In this document: positions 17,638-27,673 of the stretch, piece by piece
How the letters are laid out: the number at the start of each line of letters is the position of its first letter
Numbering within the stretch: the stretch's first letter is position 1
Origin: Noviherbaspirillum pedocola
GTDB lineage: Bacteria; Pseudomonadota; Gammaproteobacteria; Burkholderiales; Burkholderiaceae_D
Length of the DNA: 64,000 bases
Assembly (NCBI RefSeq): GCF_016632335.1
Contig: NZ_JAEPBG010000004.1
Location: 1 to 64,000 of the forward strand
Direction: 5' to 3'
Notes under the pieces: generated by a model
Told to the model about the DNA's origin: nothing
Databases searched by the model: none
The model's input: the letters and a program-made list of their open reading frames with translations, nothing else
Program-made: the position numbers and the translations under genes

Positions 17638-17651
17638 ATTGGTATTACCAC
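17638..17651. promoter_or_regulatory. GntR/FadR-family operator candidate, site 4
   Basis: ATTGGTATTACCAC keeps the TTGGTNTTACCA core. It lies about 107 bp upstream of the rightward UxaA-type gene and about 106 bp from site 3, roughly ten helical turns, so two bound dimers could cooperate across the divergent promoter. Confidence 0.65.
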
Positions 17652-17757
17652 TTTACCCGGCGACGTTTTCTGAAATAGACTCCACCTGCGGTAAAAACCG
17701 TGACTTGCACCACCCGCTTGTATAACTAAAGTTGAATGATCAACGCAAGGAGACAAG

Positions 17758-19332
17758 GTGGCACATGAAGTCCCGCATGAAGTGCTGGTTCCGCTGAGCA
17801 CGCTGCGCAGCAGCAAGGAAGCCCCGCTCGTCCTGCGCCTGGGCGCCGACGATGACGTGCTCATTGCCGGGCGCGAGATCCGCCCTGGCGCCGTGCTGCC
17901 CGATACCGGCATCAGCGCAGCGTCCGCCATACCGGCCGGACACAAGATAGCCGCTCACGCAATTCCCGCTGGCGCACCAGTGCGCCGCTACAACCAGATC
18001 ATAGGCTTTGCCACCCGGGACATCGCCGCCGGTGAGCATGTGCATCTGCACAATATGGCGATGCGCGACTTTGAGCGCGACTATGCCTTCTGCGCCGATC
18101 TGAAACCGCAATCTGCCTCTACCGATGCGCGCACCTTTCTCGGCATCGCCCGCCCCGACGGCCGCGTGGCCACGCGCAATTACATCGGCGTGATCAGCAG
18201 CGTGAACTGTTCCGCCACTGTCTGCCGCCATATCGCCGACGCCTTCCGCGGCGACGCGCTGCGGGACTATCCGAACGTCGATGGCGTGGTGGCGATCACG
18301 CACCGGTCCGGCTGCGGCATGGCATCCGATGGCGAGGCGATCGACCTGCTGCGGCGCGTCACCGCCGGCTATCTGCGCCATGTGAATTTCGCGTCGGTGC
18401 TGTTCATCGGCCTGGGCTGCGAATCGAATCAGGTCGGCGCGGTGCTCGGCGCGCAAGGACTGGCAGAGTCCGACCGGCTGCGCATGATGACCATCCAGGA
18501 CAGCGGCGGTACGCGCAGCACGATCGAGCGCGGCATTGAGATGGTGCGCGAGATGCTGCCCGCGGCCAACGCGGTGTCGCGCCAGCCGGCGCCGCTTTCC
18601 CATCTCACCGTCGGCCTGCAATGCGGCGGCTCGGATGGCTACTCGGGCATCACCGCGAACCCGGCGCTGGGCGCGGCCATGGACATGCTGGTGGCCCATG
18701 GCGGCACGGCGATCCTGTCCGAAACGCCGGAAATCTATGGCGCCGAACATCTGCTGACACGGCGCGCGGTGTCGCGCGAAGTCGGCGAAAAACTGATCGC
18801 GCGCATCCGCTGGTGGGAAGGCTATACGCAGCGCACCGGCGGCGAGATGAACAACAATCCGTCGCCCGGCAACAAGGCCGGCGGGCTCACGACCATCCTC
18901 GAGAAATCGCTCGGCGCGGTGGCCAAGGCCGGCGGCAGCAATCTTGCGGATGTCTATGAATATGCGCAGGCGGTGACGACTCATGGCTTGGTGTTCATGG
19001 ATACGCCCGGCTTCGATCCGGTCTCGGCCACCGGCCAGGTCGCCGGCGGCGCGAATCTGATCTGCTTCACCACCGGCCGCGGCTCGGTGTATGGCTGCAA
19101 GCCGGCGCCGTCGATCAAGCTGGCCACCAATAGCGCGATGTACCGGCGCATGAGCGAAGACATGGACGTCGATTGCGGCGGCATCCTCGAAGGCGAGGAA
19201 ACGGTGCAGCAGGCCGGAGCGCGCATCTTCGAGCGCATCATCGAGGTCGCTTCGGGCGCGCGCAGCAAGAGCGAATTGCATGGCATGGGCGACGAGGAAT
19301 TCGCGCCCTGGATACTTGGCCCGACGATGTAA
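17758..19332 (+). CDS. UxaA family hydrolyase (altronate/galactarate dehydratase type)
   Basis: This 524-aa protein combines an N-terminal SAF-like domain (about residues 1-95) and a C-terminal UxaA/GarD catalytic domain with NYIGVISSVNCSAT, HRSGCGMA, GLGCESNQ and NNPSPGNKAGG segments. Members dehydrate aldonic or aldaric acids such as altronate or galactarate using iron. The start is GTG at 17758, with AAGGAGA only 4 bp upstream; the nearby ATG at 17765 is out of frame. It is the first gene of a rightward group including another dehydratase and a sugar transporter. Two operator-like palindromes are upstream. The exact sugar acid cannot be assigned. Confidence 0.85.
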   Translation: MAHEVPHEVLVPLSTLRSSKEAPLVLRLGADDDVLIAGREIRPGAVLPDTGISAASAIPAGHKIAAHAIPAGAPVRRYNQIIGFATRDIAAGEHVHLHNMAMRDFERDYAFCADLKPQSASTDARTFLGIARPDGRVATRNYIGVISSVNCSATVCRHIADAFRGDALRDYPNVDGVVAITHRSGCGMASDGEAIDLLRRVTAGYLRHVNFASVLFIGLGCESNQVGAVLGAQGLAESDRLRMMTIQDSGGTRSTIERGIEMVREMLPAANAVSRQPAPLSHLTVGLQCGGSDGYSGITANPALGAAMDMLVAHGGTAILSETPEIYGAEHLLTRRAVSREVGEKLIARIRWWEGYTQRTGGEMNNNPSPGNKAGGLTTILEKSLGAVAKAGGSNLADVYEYAQAVTTHGLVFMDTPGFDPVSATGQVAGGANLICFTTGRGSVYGCKPAPSIKLATNSAMYRRMSEDMDVDCGGILEGEETVQQAGARIFERIIEVASGARSKSELHGMGDEEFAPWILGPTM

Positions 19333-19335
19333 GCC

Positions 19336-19430
19336 CGTAGGGTGGGCGCAGCCCACGCGTCTCGTCGATCAGTCGATCAGCCATAGCGCTCGTCGACCGA
19401 CCAAACCGCGTGGGTTTTACCCACCCTACG
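19336..19430. repeat. GTAGGGTGGG-type palindromic (REP-like) element 1
   Basis: CGTAGGGTGGG at 19336-19346 is repeated inverted at 19420-19430, with further pairing of CCCACGCG and CGCGTGGG just inside; about 50 bp of loop is not paired. It occupies the 125-bp gap between the UxaA-type gene and the IlvD/Edd gene. A second, better conserved copy is at 22161-22229. Confidence 0.75.
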
Positions 19431-19457
19431 CAAAGCATAAAAAGCACAGGAGACCGC

Positions 19458-21185
19458 ATGAGCGACACCAAGAAGCCGCTGCGCCGCAGCCAGGCGTGGT
19501 TCGGCCGACAGGACCGGGATGGCTTCATCTACCGTTCCTGGATGAAGAACCGCGGCATCCCGCATGACCAGTTCGACGGCCGGCCCGTGATCGGCATCTG
19601 CAATACCTATTCCGAGCTCACGCCCTGCAACTCGCATTTCCGCCAGCTTGCTGAGCAGGTGAAGATCGGCGTCTGGGAAGCGGGCGGCTTTCCGCTCGAG
19701 TTTCCTGTGATGTCGCTGGGCGAGACGATGCTGCGTCCGACTGCGATGCTCTTCCGCAATCTGGCCAGCATGGATGTCGAGGAATCGATACGCGGCAATC
19801 CCATCGACGGCGTCGTTCTGCTGATGGGCTGCGACAAGACCACGCCGTCGCTGATGATGGGCGCGGCCTCGTGCGATCTGCCGACCATCGGCATTTCCGG
19901 CGGCCCGATGCTCAACGGTAAATACCGTGGCGGCGAACTCGGATCGGGCACGGGTGTGTGGCAGATGTCCGAGGAAGTGCGCGCCGGCCGCATGGCGCAG
20001 GAAGAATTCTTTGAAGCCGAGAGCTGCATGCATCGCTCGCATGGCCATTGCATGACCATGGGCACCGCTTCGACGATGGCCAGCATGGTCGAGGCGCTGG
20101 GCATGAGCCTGCCCGGCAATGCAGCGATTCCGGCAGTGGACGCGCGGCGCAATGTGCTGGCGCGCGAGTCGGGCCGACGCATCGTGAAGATGGTGGAAGA
20201 AGACCTGGTGATGTCGAAGATCCTGACGCGCAAGGCCTTCGAGAATGCGATACGGGTCAATGCCGCCATCGGCGGCTCGACCAATGCGGTGATCCATCTG
20301 CTGGCCATCGCCGGACGCATCGACGTTCCGCTCGCGCTGGAAGACTGGGACCGCCTCGGCCATGAACTGCCCTGCCTGCTGGACCTGCAGCCGTCAGGCA
20401 AGCACCTGATGGAAGACTTCTACTATGCGGGCGGGCTGCCAGCGCTGATCCGCGAACTCGAAGGGCTGATCCACCAGGATGCCCTTACCGTCAACGGCAA
20501 GACGCTGTGGGACAACTGCCGCAATGCGCCGAAGTGGAACAGCGAAGTGATCCGTACGGTCGAAGAACCATTCAAGGCGCACGCCGGAATCGCGGTATTG
20601 CGCGGCAATCTATGCCCGGATGGCGCGGTGATCAAGCCGTCGGCAGCCACGCCGGCGCTGCTGAAGCACACCGGCCGCGCGGTGGTCTTCGAGAACAGCG
20701 AACACATGCATCAGCGGCTCGATGACGAAAGCCTGGATGTCGACGAGAACTGCGTGCTGGTGCTGAAGAACTGCGGGCCGAAAGGCTATCCGGGCATGGC
20801 CGAGGCCGGCAACATGCCGCTGCCGCCCAAGGTACTGAGAAAGGGCATTACCGACATGGTGCGCATTTCGGATGCGCGCATGAGCGGCACCGCCTACGGC
20901 ACCGTGGTGCTGCATGTCGCGCCCGAAGCGGCGGCGGGCGGCACGCTGGCGCTGGTGCGGGACGGCGATATCGTCGAACTCGATGTCGAAGCGCGCCGGC
21001 TGCATCTGCATGTGTCGGATGAGGAACTCGCGCAGCGGCGCGCGGCATGGCAGCCGCCGAAGCCGCCGATGGAAGGCGGATGGCAGCGGCTGTATTTCGA
21101 ACGGGTGCAGCAGGCCAACCTGGGCGCGGATCTCGACTTCCTGGTCGGCAAGCGCGGCGCCGGCATCCCGAAGGACAACCATTGA
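19458..21185 (+). CDS. IlvD/Edd family sugar-acid dehydratase (L-arabonate/D-xylonate dehydratase type)
   Basis: The 575-aa enzyme belongs to the IlvD/Edd family, which removes water from aldonates or dihydroxy acids using an iron-sulfur cluster and Mg2+. Cluster cysteines are visible in NTYSELTPCN, LLMGCDKTTPS and HCMTMGTAS; the active-site Ser region is MVRISDARMSGTAYG. The length and the EESIRGNPIDGVVLL segment agree with the pentonate dehydratase clade (L-arabonate, D-xylonate, D-fuconate) rather than dihydroxyacid dehydratase. It would produce a 2-keto-3-deoxy acid, the kind of substrate expected for the XylX-like FAH protein at 12681-13859. The ATG at 19458 has CAGGAGA upstream. Confidence 0.87.
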   Translation: MSDTKKPLRRSQAWFGRQDRDGFIYRSWMKNRGIPHDQFDGRPVIGICNTYSELTPCNSHFRQLAEQVKIGVWEAGGFPLEFPVMSLGETMLRPTAMLFRNLASMDVEESIRGNPIDGVVLLMGCDKTTPSLMMGAASCDLPTIGISGGPMLNGKYRGGELGSGTGVWQMSEEVRAGRMAQEEFFEAESCMHRSHGHCMTMGTASTMASMVEALGMSLPGNAAIPAVDARRNVLARESGRRIVKMVEEDLVMSKILTRKAFENAIRVNAAIGGSTNAVIHLLAIAGRIDVPLALEDWDRLGHELPCLLDLQPSGKHLMEDFYYAGGLPALIRELEGLIHQDALTVNGKTLWDNCRNAPKWNSEVIRTVEEPFKAHAGIAVLRGNLCPDGAVIKPSAATPALLKHTGRAVVFENSEHMHQRLDDESLDVDENCVLVLKNCGPKGYPGMAEAGNMPLPPKVLRKGITDMVRISDARMSGTAYGTVVLHVAPEAAAGGTLALVRDGDIVELDVEARRLHLHVSDEELAQRRAAWQPPKPPMEGGWQRLYFERVQQANLGADLDFLVGKRGAGIPKDNH

Positions 21186-21195
21186 GGCGCGATTG

Positions 21196-22155
21196 ATGAA
21201 GATCCTGATTACCGATTACGACTTTCCCGACATCGAACTCGAGCGCGCGCTGTACCGCGAAGCCGGGGTGGAGCTGGTCACCGCGCAATGCAGGACCGAA
21301 GAGGAAGTGATTGCCGCGTCGGCCGGTTGCCAGGGCCTGCTGGTGCAGTATGCACCGGTGAATGCGAAGGTCTTCGCGGCGCGACCCGAGATCCGCATTG
21401 TCAGCCGCTATGGCGCCGGCTTCGATACGGTGAACGTCGCCGACGCGAAAGCGCATGGCGTGTGGGTGGCGAATTCGCCGGACTACGGCGTCGGCGAAGT
21501 CGCCACGCATGCGCTGGCGATGACGCTGGCGCTGCTGCGCCATGTGGCCTTCTACGACCGCGACGTGAAAGCCGGGCGCTGGCACTACAGCAGCGCCGGC
21601 ACGATGCGCCGCGTCGGTGACATGACGCTCGGCATCCTCGGCCTGGGCCGCATCGGCAAGCGCTTCGCACATATCGGGCGCAACAGCTTTGCGCGGGTGA
21701 TTGCCTGCGATCCGTACATCATCGATGGCGACTTCCCGGCGTATGTGCAGCGGGTCAGCAAGGAAGAATTGTTCGAGCAGGCCGATGCCATCTCGCTGCA
21801 TGTGCCGCTGAGTGATGAAACGCGCGGCATGGTGAATGCTTCGCTGCTGTCGCGCATGCGCTCGGGCAGCGTGCTGGTCAATACCGCGCGCGGCGCGGTG
21901 GTGAATATCGACGACCTGCTGGCGACGCTCGACGCAGGCAAGATCGACGGCGCCGCGCTGGATGTATTGCCGACCGAACCGCCGGAGACGAACGCGCGCA
22001 TCGTGCAGCATCCGCGCGTGCTGCTCACGCCGCATGCGGCTTTCTATTCGACGGTGGCCGAGAAGGAACTGCGGCGCAAGGCGGCACAGAACCTGGTCGA
22101 TTGGGATCGGCAAGGGCGGCCGACGTATGTGGTGGTGGAAGGAAGCGCATCGTAA
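21196..22155 (+). CDS. D-2-hydroxyacid dehydrogenase family protein (C-terminal-binding-protein type)
   Basis: This 319-aa NAD-binding protein of the D-isomer 2-hydroxyacid dehydrogenase family resembles the subgroup called C-terminal binding protein. It has LGILGLGRIGKR for dinucleotide binding, Arg in VNTARGAVVNI, Glu in DVLPTEPPE, and His in LTPHAAFYS. Its start is 10 bp after the IlvD/Edd stop with a GAGG ribosome site, so the pair is co-translated. It may reduce a 2-keto acid product or oxidise a hydroxyacid in the same pathway. It is only distantly similar to the 486-1436 enzyme. Confidence 0.85.
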   Translation: MKILITDYDFPDIELERALYREAGVELVTAQCRTEEEVIAASAGCQGLLVQYAPVNAKVFAARPEIRIVSRYGAGFDTVNVADAKAHGVWVANSPDYGVGEVATHALAMTLALLRHVAFYDRDVKAGRWHYSSAGTMRRVGDMTLGILGLGRIGKRFAHIGRNSFARVIACDPYIIDGDFPAYVQRVSKEELFEQADAISLHVPLSDETRGMVNASLLSRMRSGSVLVNTARGAVVNIDDLLATLDAGKIDGAALDVLPTEPPETNARIVQHPRVLLTPHAAFYSTVAEKELRRKAAQNLVDWDRQGRPTYVVVEGSAS

Positions 22156-22160
22156 ATTGC

Positions 22161-22229
22161 CGTAGGGTGGGCGCAGCCCACGCGTTTCTTCGATCAAGCG
22201 CTGGCCGCGTGGGCTGCGCCCACCCTACG
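22161..22229. repeat. GTAGGGTGGG-type palindromic (REP-like) element 2
   Basis: A perfect 24-bp inverted repeat (22161-22184 with 22206-22229) encloses a 21-nt loop and begins six bases after the end of the dehydrogenase gene. It shares its outer 11 bases with element 1. It could stabilise or separate the enzyme mRNA from the transporter mRNA that follows. Confidence 0.8.
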
Positions 22230-22259
22230 AATACATAAAAAAGATATCGGAGACAGACA

Positions 22260-23336
<1,077 letters not shown>

Positions 23337-23420
23337 AAAAGGGATAAAGAGGGAGAAAAGCTGTATCTAGAGTGCTGACCTGCAGGGACGCAAGTCCCGC
23401 CTAACGGAGGAGTTGGAGAC

Positions 23421-24734
23421 ATGAAGACGACAAGAAGAGAATTCATCGTATCGACCGCCGCGCTCGCCGCCGCATCCGCATTCGGCTTCAGCCCGAACGC
23501 GAGTGCCGCCGAGCCCCTGCGCTTTACCCCGGAAAAGGGCGCGAAACTCAGGGTGTTGCGCTGGAAGCGCTTCGTGCAGGGCGACGAAGACCTGTGGACC
23601 GCGAACACCAAGAAGTTCACCGAGCTTACCGGCGTTGAAGTGCGCGTAGACAACGAGGGCTGGGAAGACGTGCGACCGAAGGCGGCGGTAGCCGCGAACA
23701 TCGGCAGCGGACCGGACATCATCGTCGGCTGGTTCGACGATCCGCACCAGTACCCGGACAAGCTGGTGGACTTGACCGATCTCGCCACCTATCTCGGCAA
23801 CAAGTACGGCGGCTGGTACGACGTCTGCAAGACCTACGGCACGAAGGATGGCAAATGGATCGGCCTGCCGCTGGGTGTGGTCGGCAATGCCATCGTGTAC
23901 CGCGAAAGTCATGTGAAGGCGGCCGGCTTCGACGGCATACCGAAAGACACGGCGGGCTTCCTGAAGCTGTGCCAGGCGATGAAGGCCAAGGGCACGCCGC
24001 CGGGCTTTGCGCTGGGCAAGGCGGTTGGCGACGGCAACAACTGGGCGCACTGGCTGCTGTGGTCGCACGGCGGCAAGCTGGTGGATGACAAGGGCAATGT
24101 GGTCGTGAATTCGCCCGAGACGGTCGCCGCGCTTGAATATGCGAGGCAGCTGTATCCGACCTTCGTGCCCGGCACGCTGTCCTGGCAGGATCCGTCGAAC
24201 AACAAGGCTTTCATCGACGGCCAGATCAGCCTGACCGCGAACGGCATCTCGGTGTATTACTCGGCCAAGACCTCGCAGGATCCCAAGCTGCAGGAAATGG
24301 CGAAGGACATCAACCATGCGCGCTTCCCGATCGGCCCGGTGGGCAAGCCGACCGAGCTGATGCAGATCACGCAATCGATGCTGTTCAAGTACTCCAAGTA
24401 TCCAAACGCAGCCAAGGCCTATCTGCAATTCATGATGGACGCGGATCAGTACAACCCTTGGATGAAGGCCGCGATCGGCTATGTATCGCAGCCGCTGAAG
24501 GCCTACGAGGCGAATCCGGTCTGGACCGAGGATCCGAAGCACACGGTGTACCGCGACGGCGCGGCCATCATGCTGCCCAACGGCTATTCCGGCCCGCTCG
24601 GTGTGGCCTCCGCGGCGGCGATGGCGGATTACATCGTGCTCGACATGGTTGCTGAGGCCGCGAGCGGATCGAAGACGCCGAAGGAAGCGGCAGAGCGCGC
24701 GGCAAGCCGCGCGGCGCGCTACTACAAGGCATAA
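23421..24734 (+). CDS. CUT1 ABC transporter solute-binding protein with Tat-like signal
   Basis: This 437-aa extracellular solute-binding protein (family 1) captures the sugar in the periplasm. The N-terminus TRREFIVSTAALAAASAFGF is a twin-arginine-type signal, unusual for binding proteins, which generally use Sec, and suggests export after folding. The mature part has IGSGPDIIVGWFDD and the C-terminal lobe characteristic of CUT1 binding proteins. It follows the ATPase gene by 84 bp. A strong hairpin lies just downstream, before the permease genes. Confidence 0.88.
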   Translation: MKTTRREFIVSTAALAAASAFGFSPNASAAEPLRFTPEKGAKLRVLRWKRFVQGDEDLWTANTKKFTELTGVEVRVDNEGWEDVRPKAAVAANIGSGPDIIVGWFDDPHQYPDKLVDLTDLATYLGNKYGGWYDVCKTYGTKDGKWIGLPLGVVGNAIVYRESHVKAAGFDGIPKDTAGFLKLCQAMKAKGTPPGFALGKAVGDGNNWAHWLLWSHGGKLVDDKGNVVVNSPETVAALEYARQLYPTFVPGTLSWQDPSNNKAFIDGQISLTANGISVYYSAKTSQDPKLQEMAKDINHARFPIGPVGKPTELMQITQSMLFKYSKYPNAAKAYLQFMMDADQYNPWMKAAIGYVSQPLKAYEANPVWTEDPKHTVYRDGAAIMLPNGYSGPLGVASAAAMADYIVLDMVAEAASGSKTPKEAAERAASRAARYYKA

Positions 24735-24751
24735 AGCGGCACACGGCCGCA

Positions 24752-24789
24752 CTGCGCGGGACGGCGTCTGAACACGCCGTCCCGCGCAG
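24752..24789. terminator. Perfect intercistronic hairpin after the binding-protein gene
   Basis: A 16-bp perfect stem (24752-24767 with 24774-24789) encloses the loop CTGAAC. No T-run follows directly, so it may protect the binding-protein mRNA end or terminate only part of the transcripts, giving more binding protein than permease. Confidence 0.7.
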
Positions 24790-24816
24790 CCTGCTTCACT
24801 TTATTTGGATGAACCG

Positions 24817-25776
24817 ATGAACCCGGATACCACGCTATCGCCGCCAGCGGCCAATGCCGCGGGCGCGCCGCCTTCGGCCCTGGCAAGACTGGCCAACAGC
24901 CGCAATGCGCTCGGCCTGCTGTTCATGCTGCCGACCGCGGCAATTCTGCTTGTCTTTCTGACCTACCCGCTTGGTTTGGGCGTCTGGCTCGGCTTTACCG
25001 ATACCAAGATCGGCCGCGCCGGCGAATGGATCGGGATGGGCAACTACAGTTACCTTGCCGGCGACTCGGTGGTGCAGCTGGCGCTGTTCAACACGCTGTT
25101 CTATACCATCGTCGCCAGCATCCTGAAGTTCGCGCTGGGCCTGTGGCTGGCGCTGCTGCTGAACAAGAACCTGCCGTTCAAGACCTTCTTCCGCGCGATC
25201 GTGCTGTTGCCATGGATCGTGCCGACGGCGCTGTCGGCGCTGGCTTTCTGGTGGATCTACGATGCGCAATTCTCGATCGTCAGCTGGGTATTGATGAAGA
25301 TGGGCATCATCCACGAGTACATCGATTTCCTCGGCGACCCCTGGCTGGCGCGCATGTCGACCATCATCGCCAACGTCTGGCGCGGCGTGCCTTTCGTCGC
25401 AATTTCGCTGCTGGCGGGTTTGCAGACGATCTCGCCTTCGCTGTATGAAGCCGCAGCGATCGATGGCGCCACGCCCTGGCAGCAGTTCCGCTATGTGACG
25501 CTGCCGCTGCTGACCCCAATCATTGCGGTGGTCATGACTTTCTCGGTGCTGTTCACCTTCACCGACTTCCAGCTGATCTATGTGCTGACCCGCGGCGGTC
25601 CGCTGAATTCGACGCACCTGATGGCCACGCTGTCGTTCCAGCGCGCGATACCGGGCGGCTCGCTCGGCGAGGGCGCGGCGCTGGCGACGATGATGCTGCC
25701 CTTCCTGTTGGCGGCGATCATGTTTTCCTATTTCGGGCTACAGCGTCGCGGCTGGCAGCAGGGAGGTGACAAATGA
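24817..25776 (+). CDS. CUT1 sugar ABC transporter permease (MalF type)
   Basis: This 319-aa integral membrane protein has about six membrane segments and the EAA loop EAAAIDGATPWQQFRYVTLP at about residues 213-232, where the ATPase docks. The ATG at 24817 is preferred; an in-frame TTG lies 12 bp upstream, and neither has a strong SD, so translation may rely on low-level initiation downstream of the hairpin. The stop overlaps the start of the next permease (ATGA). Confidence 0.88.
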   Translation: MNPDTTLSPPAANAAGAPPSALARLANSRNALGLLFMLPTAAILLVFLTYPLGLGVWLGFTDTKIGRAGEWIGMGNYSYLAGDSVVQLALFNTLFYTIVASILKFALGLWLALLLNKNLPFKTFFRAIVLLPWIVPTALSALAFWWIYDAQFSIVSWVLMKMGIIHEYIDFLGDPWLARMSTIIANVWRGVPFVAISLLAGLQTISPSLYEAAAIDGATPWQQFRYVTLPLLTPIIAVVMTFSVLFTFTDFQLIYVLTRGGPLNSTHLMATLSFQRAIPGGSLGEGAALATMMLPFLLAAIMFSYFGLQRRGWQQGGDK

Positions 25777-26687
25777 GTGGCGTAGTGGCACAGAAAGCGG
25801 CGCGCAAGGCGTCCAAGAACGACGGAAGCGGCGAAGCCTCGGGCATGGATTACCTGCAGTCGATGCCGCGGCGCTGGGTGACCGTCTACATACCGATGGC
25901 GATCTTCCTGTTCGTGTTGCTTTTCCCGTTCTACTGGATGGCGATCACCGCTTTCAAGCCGGATGCGGAACTGCTGTCGAGCTCGGGCAACCCGTTCTGG
26001 GTGATGGCGCCGACGCTGGCGCACTTCAAGAAGCTGATCTTCGATACGCCCTATCCATCGTGGATGTGGAACACGGTGGTCGTGTCGACGGTGTCGACCT
26101 TCGTGTCGCTGGCGGCGAGCGTGTTCGCCGCGTATGCGATCGAGCGCTTGCGCTTTTCCGGCGCCAAGCCGGTCGGGCTCGGGATCTTCCTCGCTTACCT
26201 GGTGCCGCCGTCGATCCTGTTCATCCCGCTGGCTTCGATCGTGTTCAAGCTCGGCCTGTTCGACACCCGCTGGGCGCTGATCCTGACCTATCCGACCTTC
26301 CTGATCCCGTTCTGCACCTGGCTGCTGATGGGTTACTTCCGTTCGATTCCATTCGAGCTGGAAGAATGCGCGCTGATTGATGGCGCGAGCCGCTGGCAGA
26401 TCCTGGTGAAGATCATCCTGCCGCTGGCGGTGCCCGGACTGATCTCGGCCGGCATCTTCGCGTTCACGCTGTCATGGAACGAGTTCATCTATGCGCTGAC
26501 CTTCGTCTCGTCCAGTGAAGTGAAGACAGTGCCGGTGGGCGTGGTGACGGAATTGATCGAGGGCGACGTCTATCACTGGGGCGCGCTGATGGCCGGCGCG
26601 CTGCTGGGTTCGCTGCCGGTGGCGGTGGTGTATTCGTTCTTCGTCGAATACTACGTGTCGGGCATGACGGGCGCGGTGAAGGAGTAG
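25773..26687 (+). CDS. CUT1 sugar ABC transporter permease (MalG type)
   Basis: This 304-aa inner-membrane permease has an N-terminal cytoplasmic extension of about 40 residues, six predicted membrane segments and the EAA motif EECALIDGASRWQILVKIIL. It pairs with the MalF-type permease, with which it overlaps by 4 bp, and completes the transporter. It is the last gene of the rightward operon. A GC-rich imperfect hairpin (26699-26726) follows and may be a weak terminator. Confidence 0.9.
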   Translation: MSGVVAQKAARKASKNDGSGEASGMDYLQSMPRRWVTVYIPMAIFLFVLLFPFYWMAITAFKPDAELLSSSGNPFWVMAPTLAHFKKLIFDTPYPSWMWNTVVVSTVSTFVSLAASVFAAYAIERLRFSGAKPVGLGIFLAYLVPPSILFIPLASIVFKLGLFDTRWALILTYPTFLIPFCTWLLMGYFRSIPFELEECALIDGASRWQILVKIILPLAVPGLISAGIFAFTLSWNEFIYALTFVSSSEVKTVPVGVVTELIEGDVYHWGALMAGALLGSLPVAVVYSFFVEYYVSGMTGAVKE

Positions 26688-26869
26688 CACCACGTAAAGC
26701 CCCGCGGACCTTACGGCGCGTGGGGCAAGTTTGCGCCCGGGACTGGAGATTATCGCATCGGGCTATTCGATTGCTGGTCCGCCATCCGACAGCGTGCTGC
26801 CGTTGCATGGGTGGCTCATGGCGAATGCCATGGATCCGTTCACGGCACGATTTGCGCCGCGCCTGCGGC

Positions 26870-27457
26870 TTACGGCAGGCTGTGCCGTCGCGCCTCGCTC
26901 CATCCGTAACAGACCGCGGCGCGGAAATGTTCCCAATTGCTGCCGCGATGGCGCTTCTGCCAGCCGATGCGCGCCACTTCCTCGACCGCCTGCCATTCCT
27001 GCGTTGTATCCGACGCTTCCCAGATCAGTGACGCGCCATATCGGTAGGCCGGCTCGTAGATGCTGTAGCTGGCGCCTGTCGCTGCATAGCGTTGCTCGTA
27101 ATGACGCTTGAATGCCGCGGTGAGCCCACGCCCGCCGGCCACGCGCGGCATGAAGCCACTGCCCTCGCTGCGCACTTCCGCGGCGCCAATTTGCGTCAGC
27201 GCCTGACGCACGACGCCGGGGTCAAGCATGTCGTCGAGCACCACCTTGATGGCGGCGCCGTCGTCGTGAGCGGAGTCCGCTGCTTCGGCTTCCGTGCTGA
27301 ACAGGCGGAACAGGCGGGCCAGGCCCTGCGGTTCGGCGCGAGGCAGCGGATCGTCGATTTCGATGTCATCCGCGGCGACGCCTTCGGCCAGCAACAATGC
27401 GCGCGCCAGCTGCGCATCGGCAATATCACGAAAGCGTGCAACGACGGTCTGACTCAT
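26870..27457 (-). CDS. Conserved hypothetical protein with general-stress-type repeat
   Basis: This 195-aa protein of unknown function starts with SQTVVARFRDIADAQLARALLLAEGV, resembling the GSP17M-like domain in which an alpha-beta fold senses or tolerates stress. The C-terminal half has AAFKRHYEQRY and YEPAYRYGASLIWEA, the latter typical of short repeats in stress-related or DUF2382-associated proteins. No signal peptide or membrane segment. It starts at 27457 after AGGAGAA. It is convergent with the transporter operon and stands alone. Function is not assigned. Confidence 0.75.
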   Translation of the reverse strand: MSQTVVARFRDIADAQLARALLLAEGVAADDIEIDDPLPRAEPQGLARLFRLFSTEAEAADSAHDDGAAIKVVLDDMLDPGVVRQALTQIGAAEVRSEGSGFMPRVAGGRGLTAAFKRHYEQRYAATGASYSIYEPAYRYGASLIWEASDTTQEWQAVEEVARIGWQKRHRGSNWEHFRAAVCYGWSEARRHSLP

Positions 27458-27673
27458 GGCGGTTCTCCTGCTTGTTGGCGTTTTTTGAAGATGAATACAG
27501 CCTAAACGTCTGGCCGATTGACCGGTATAGGAAAAGCGCGACACCGAATGTAGGAAATTGGCGGTGGGCCGCGTCGGCCAGCCGGAACGCTGAGGTTTGC
27601 GATAAAGCAAGCCAAATCGTTGTAAAAATCATATTATTGTGCTCAGGCATTCCTAACCTGAAGGTAAGAAAAA

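Noticed and set aside
26699-26726. Possible terminator after the MalG-type permease gene
   Set aside because: The stem is imperfect and there is no T-run on either strand, so it was mentioned but not called separately.
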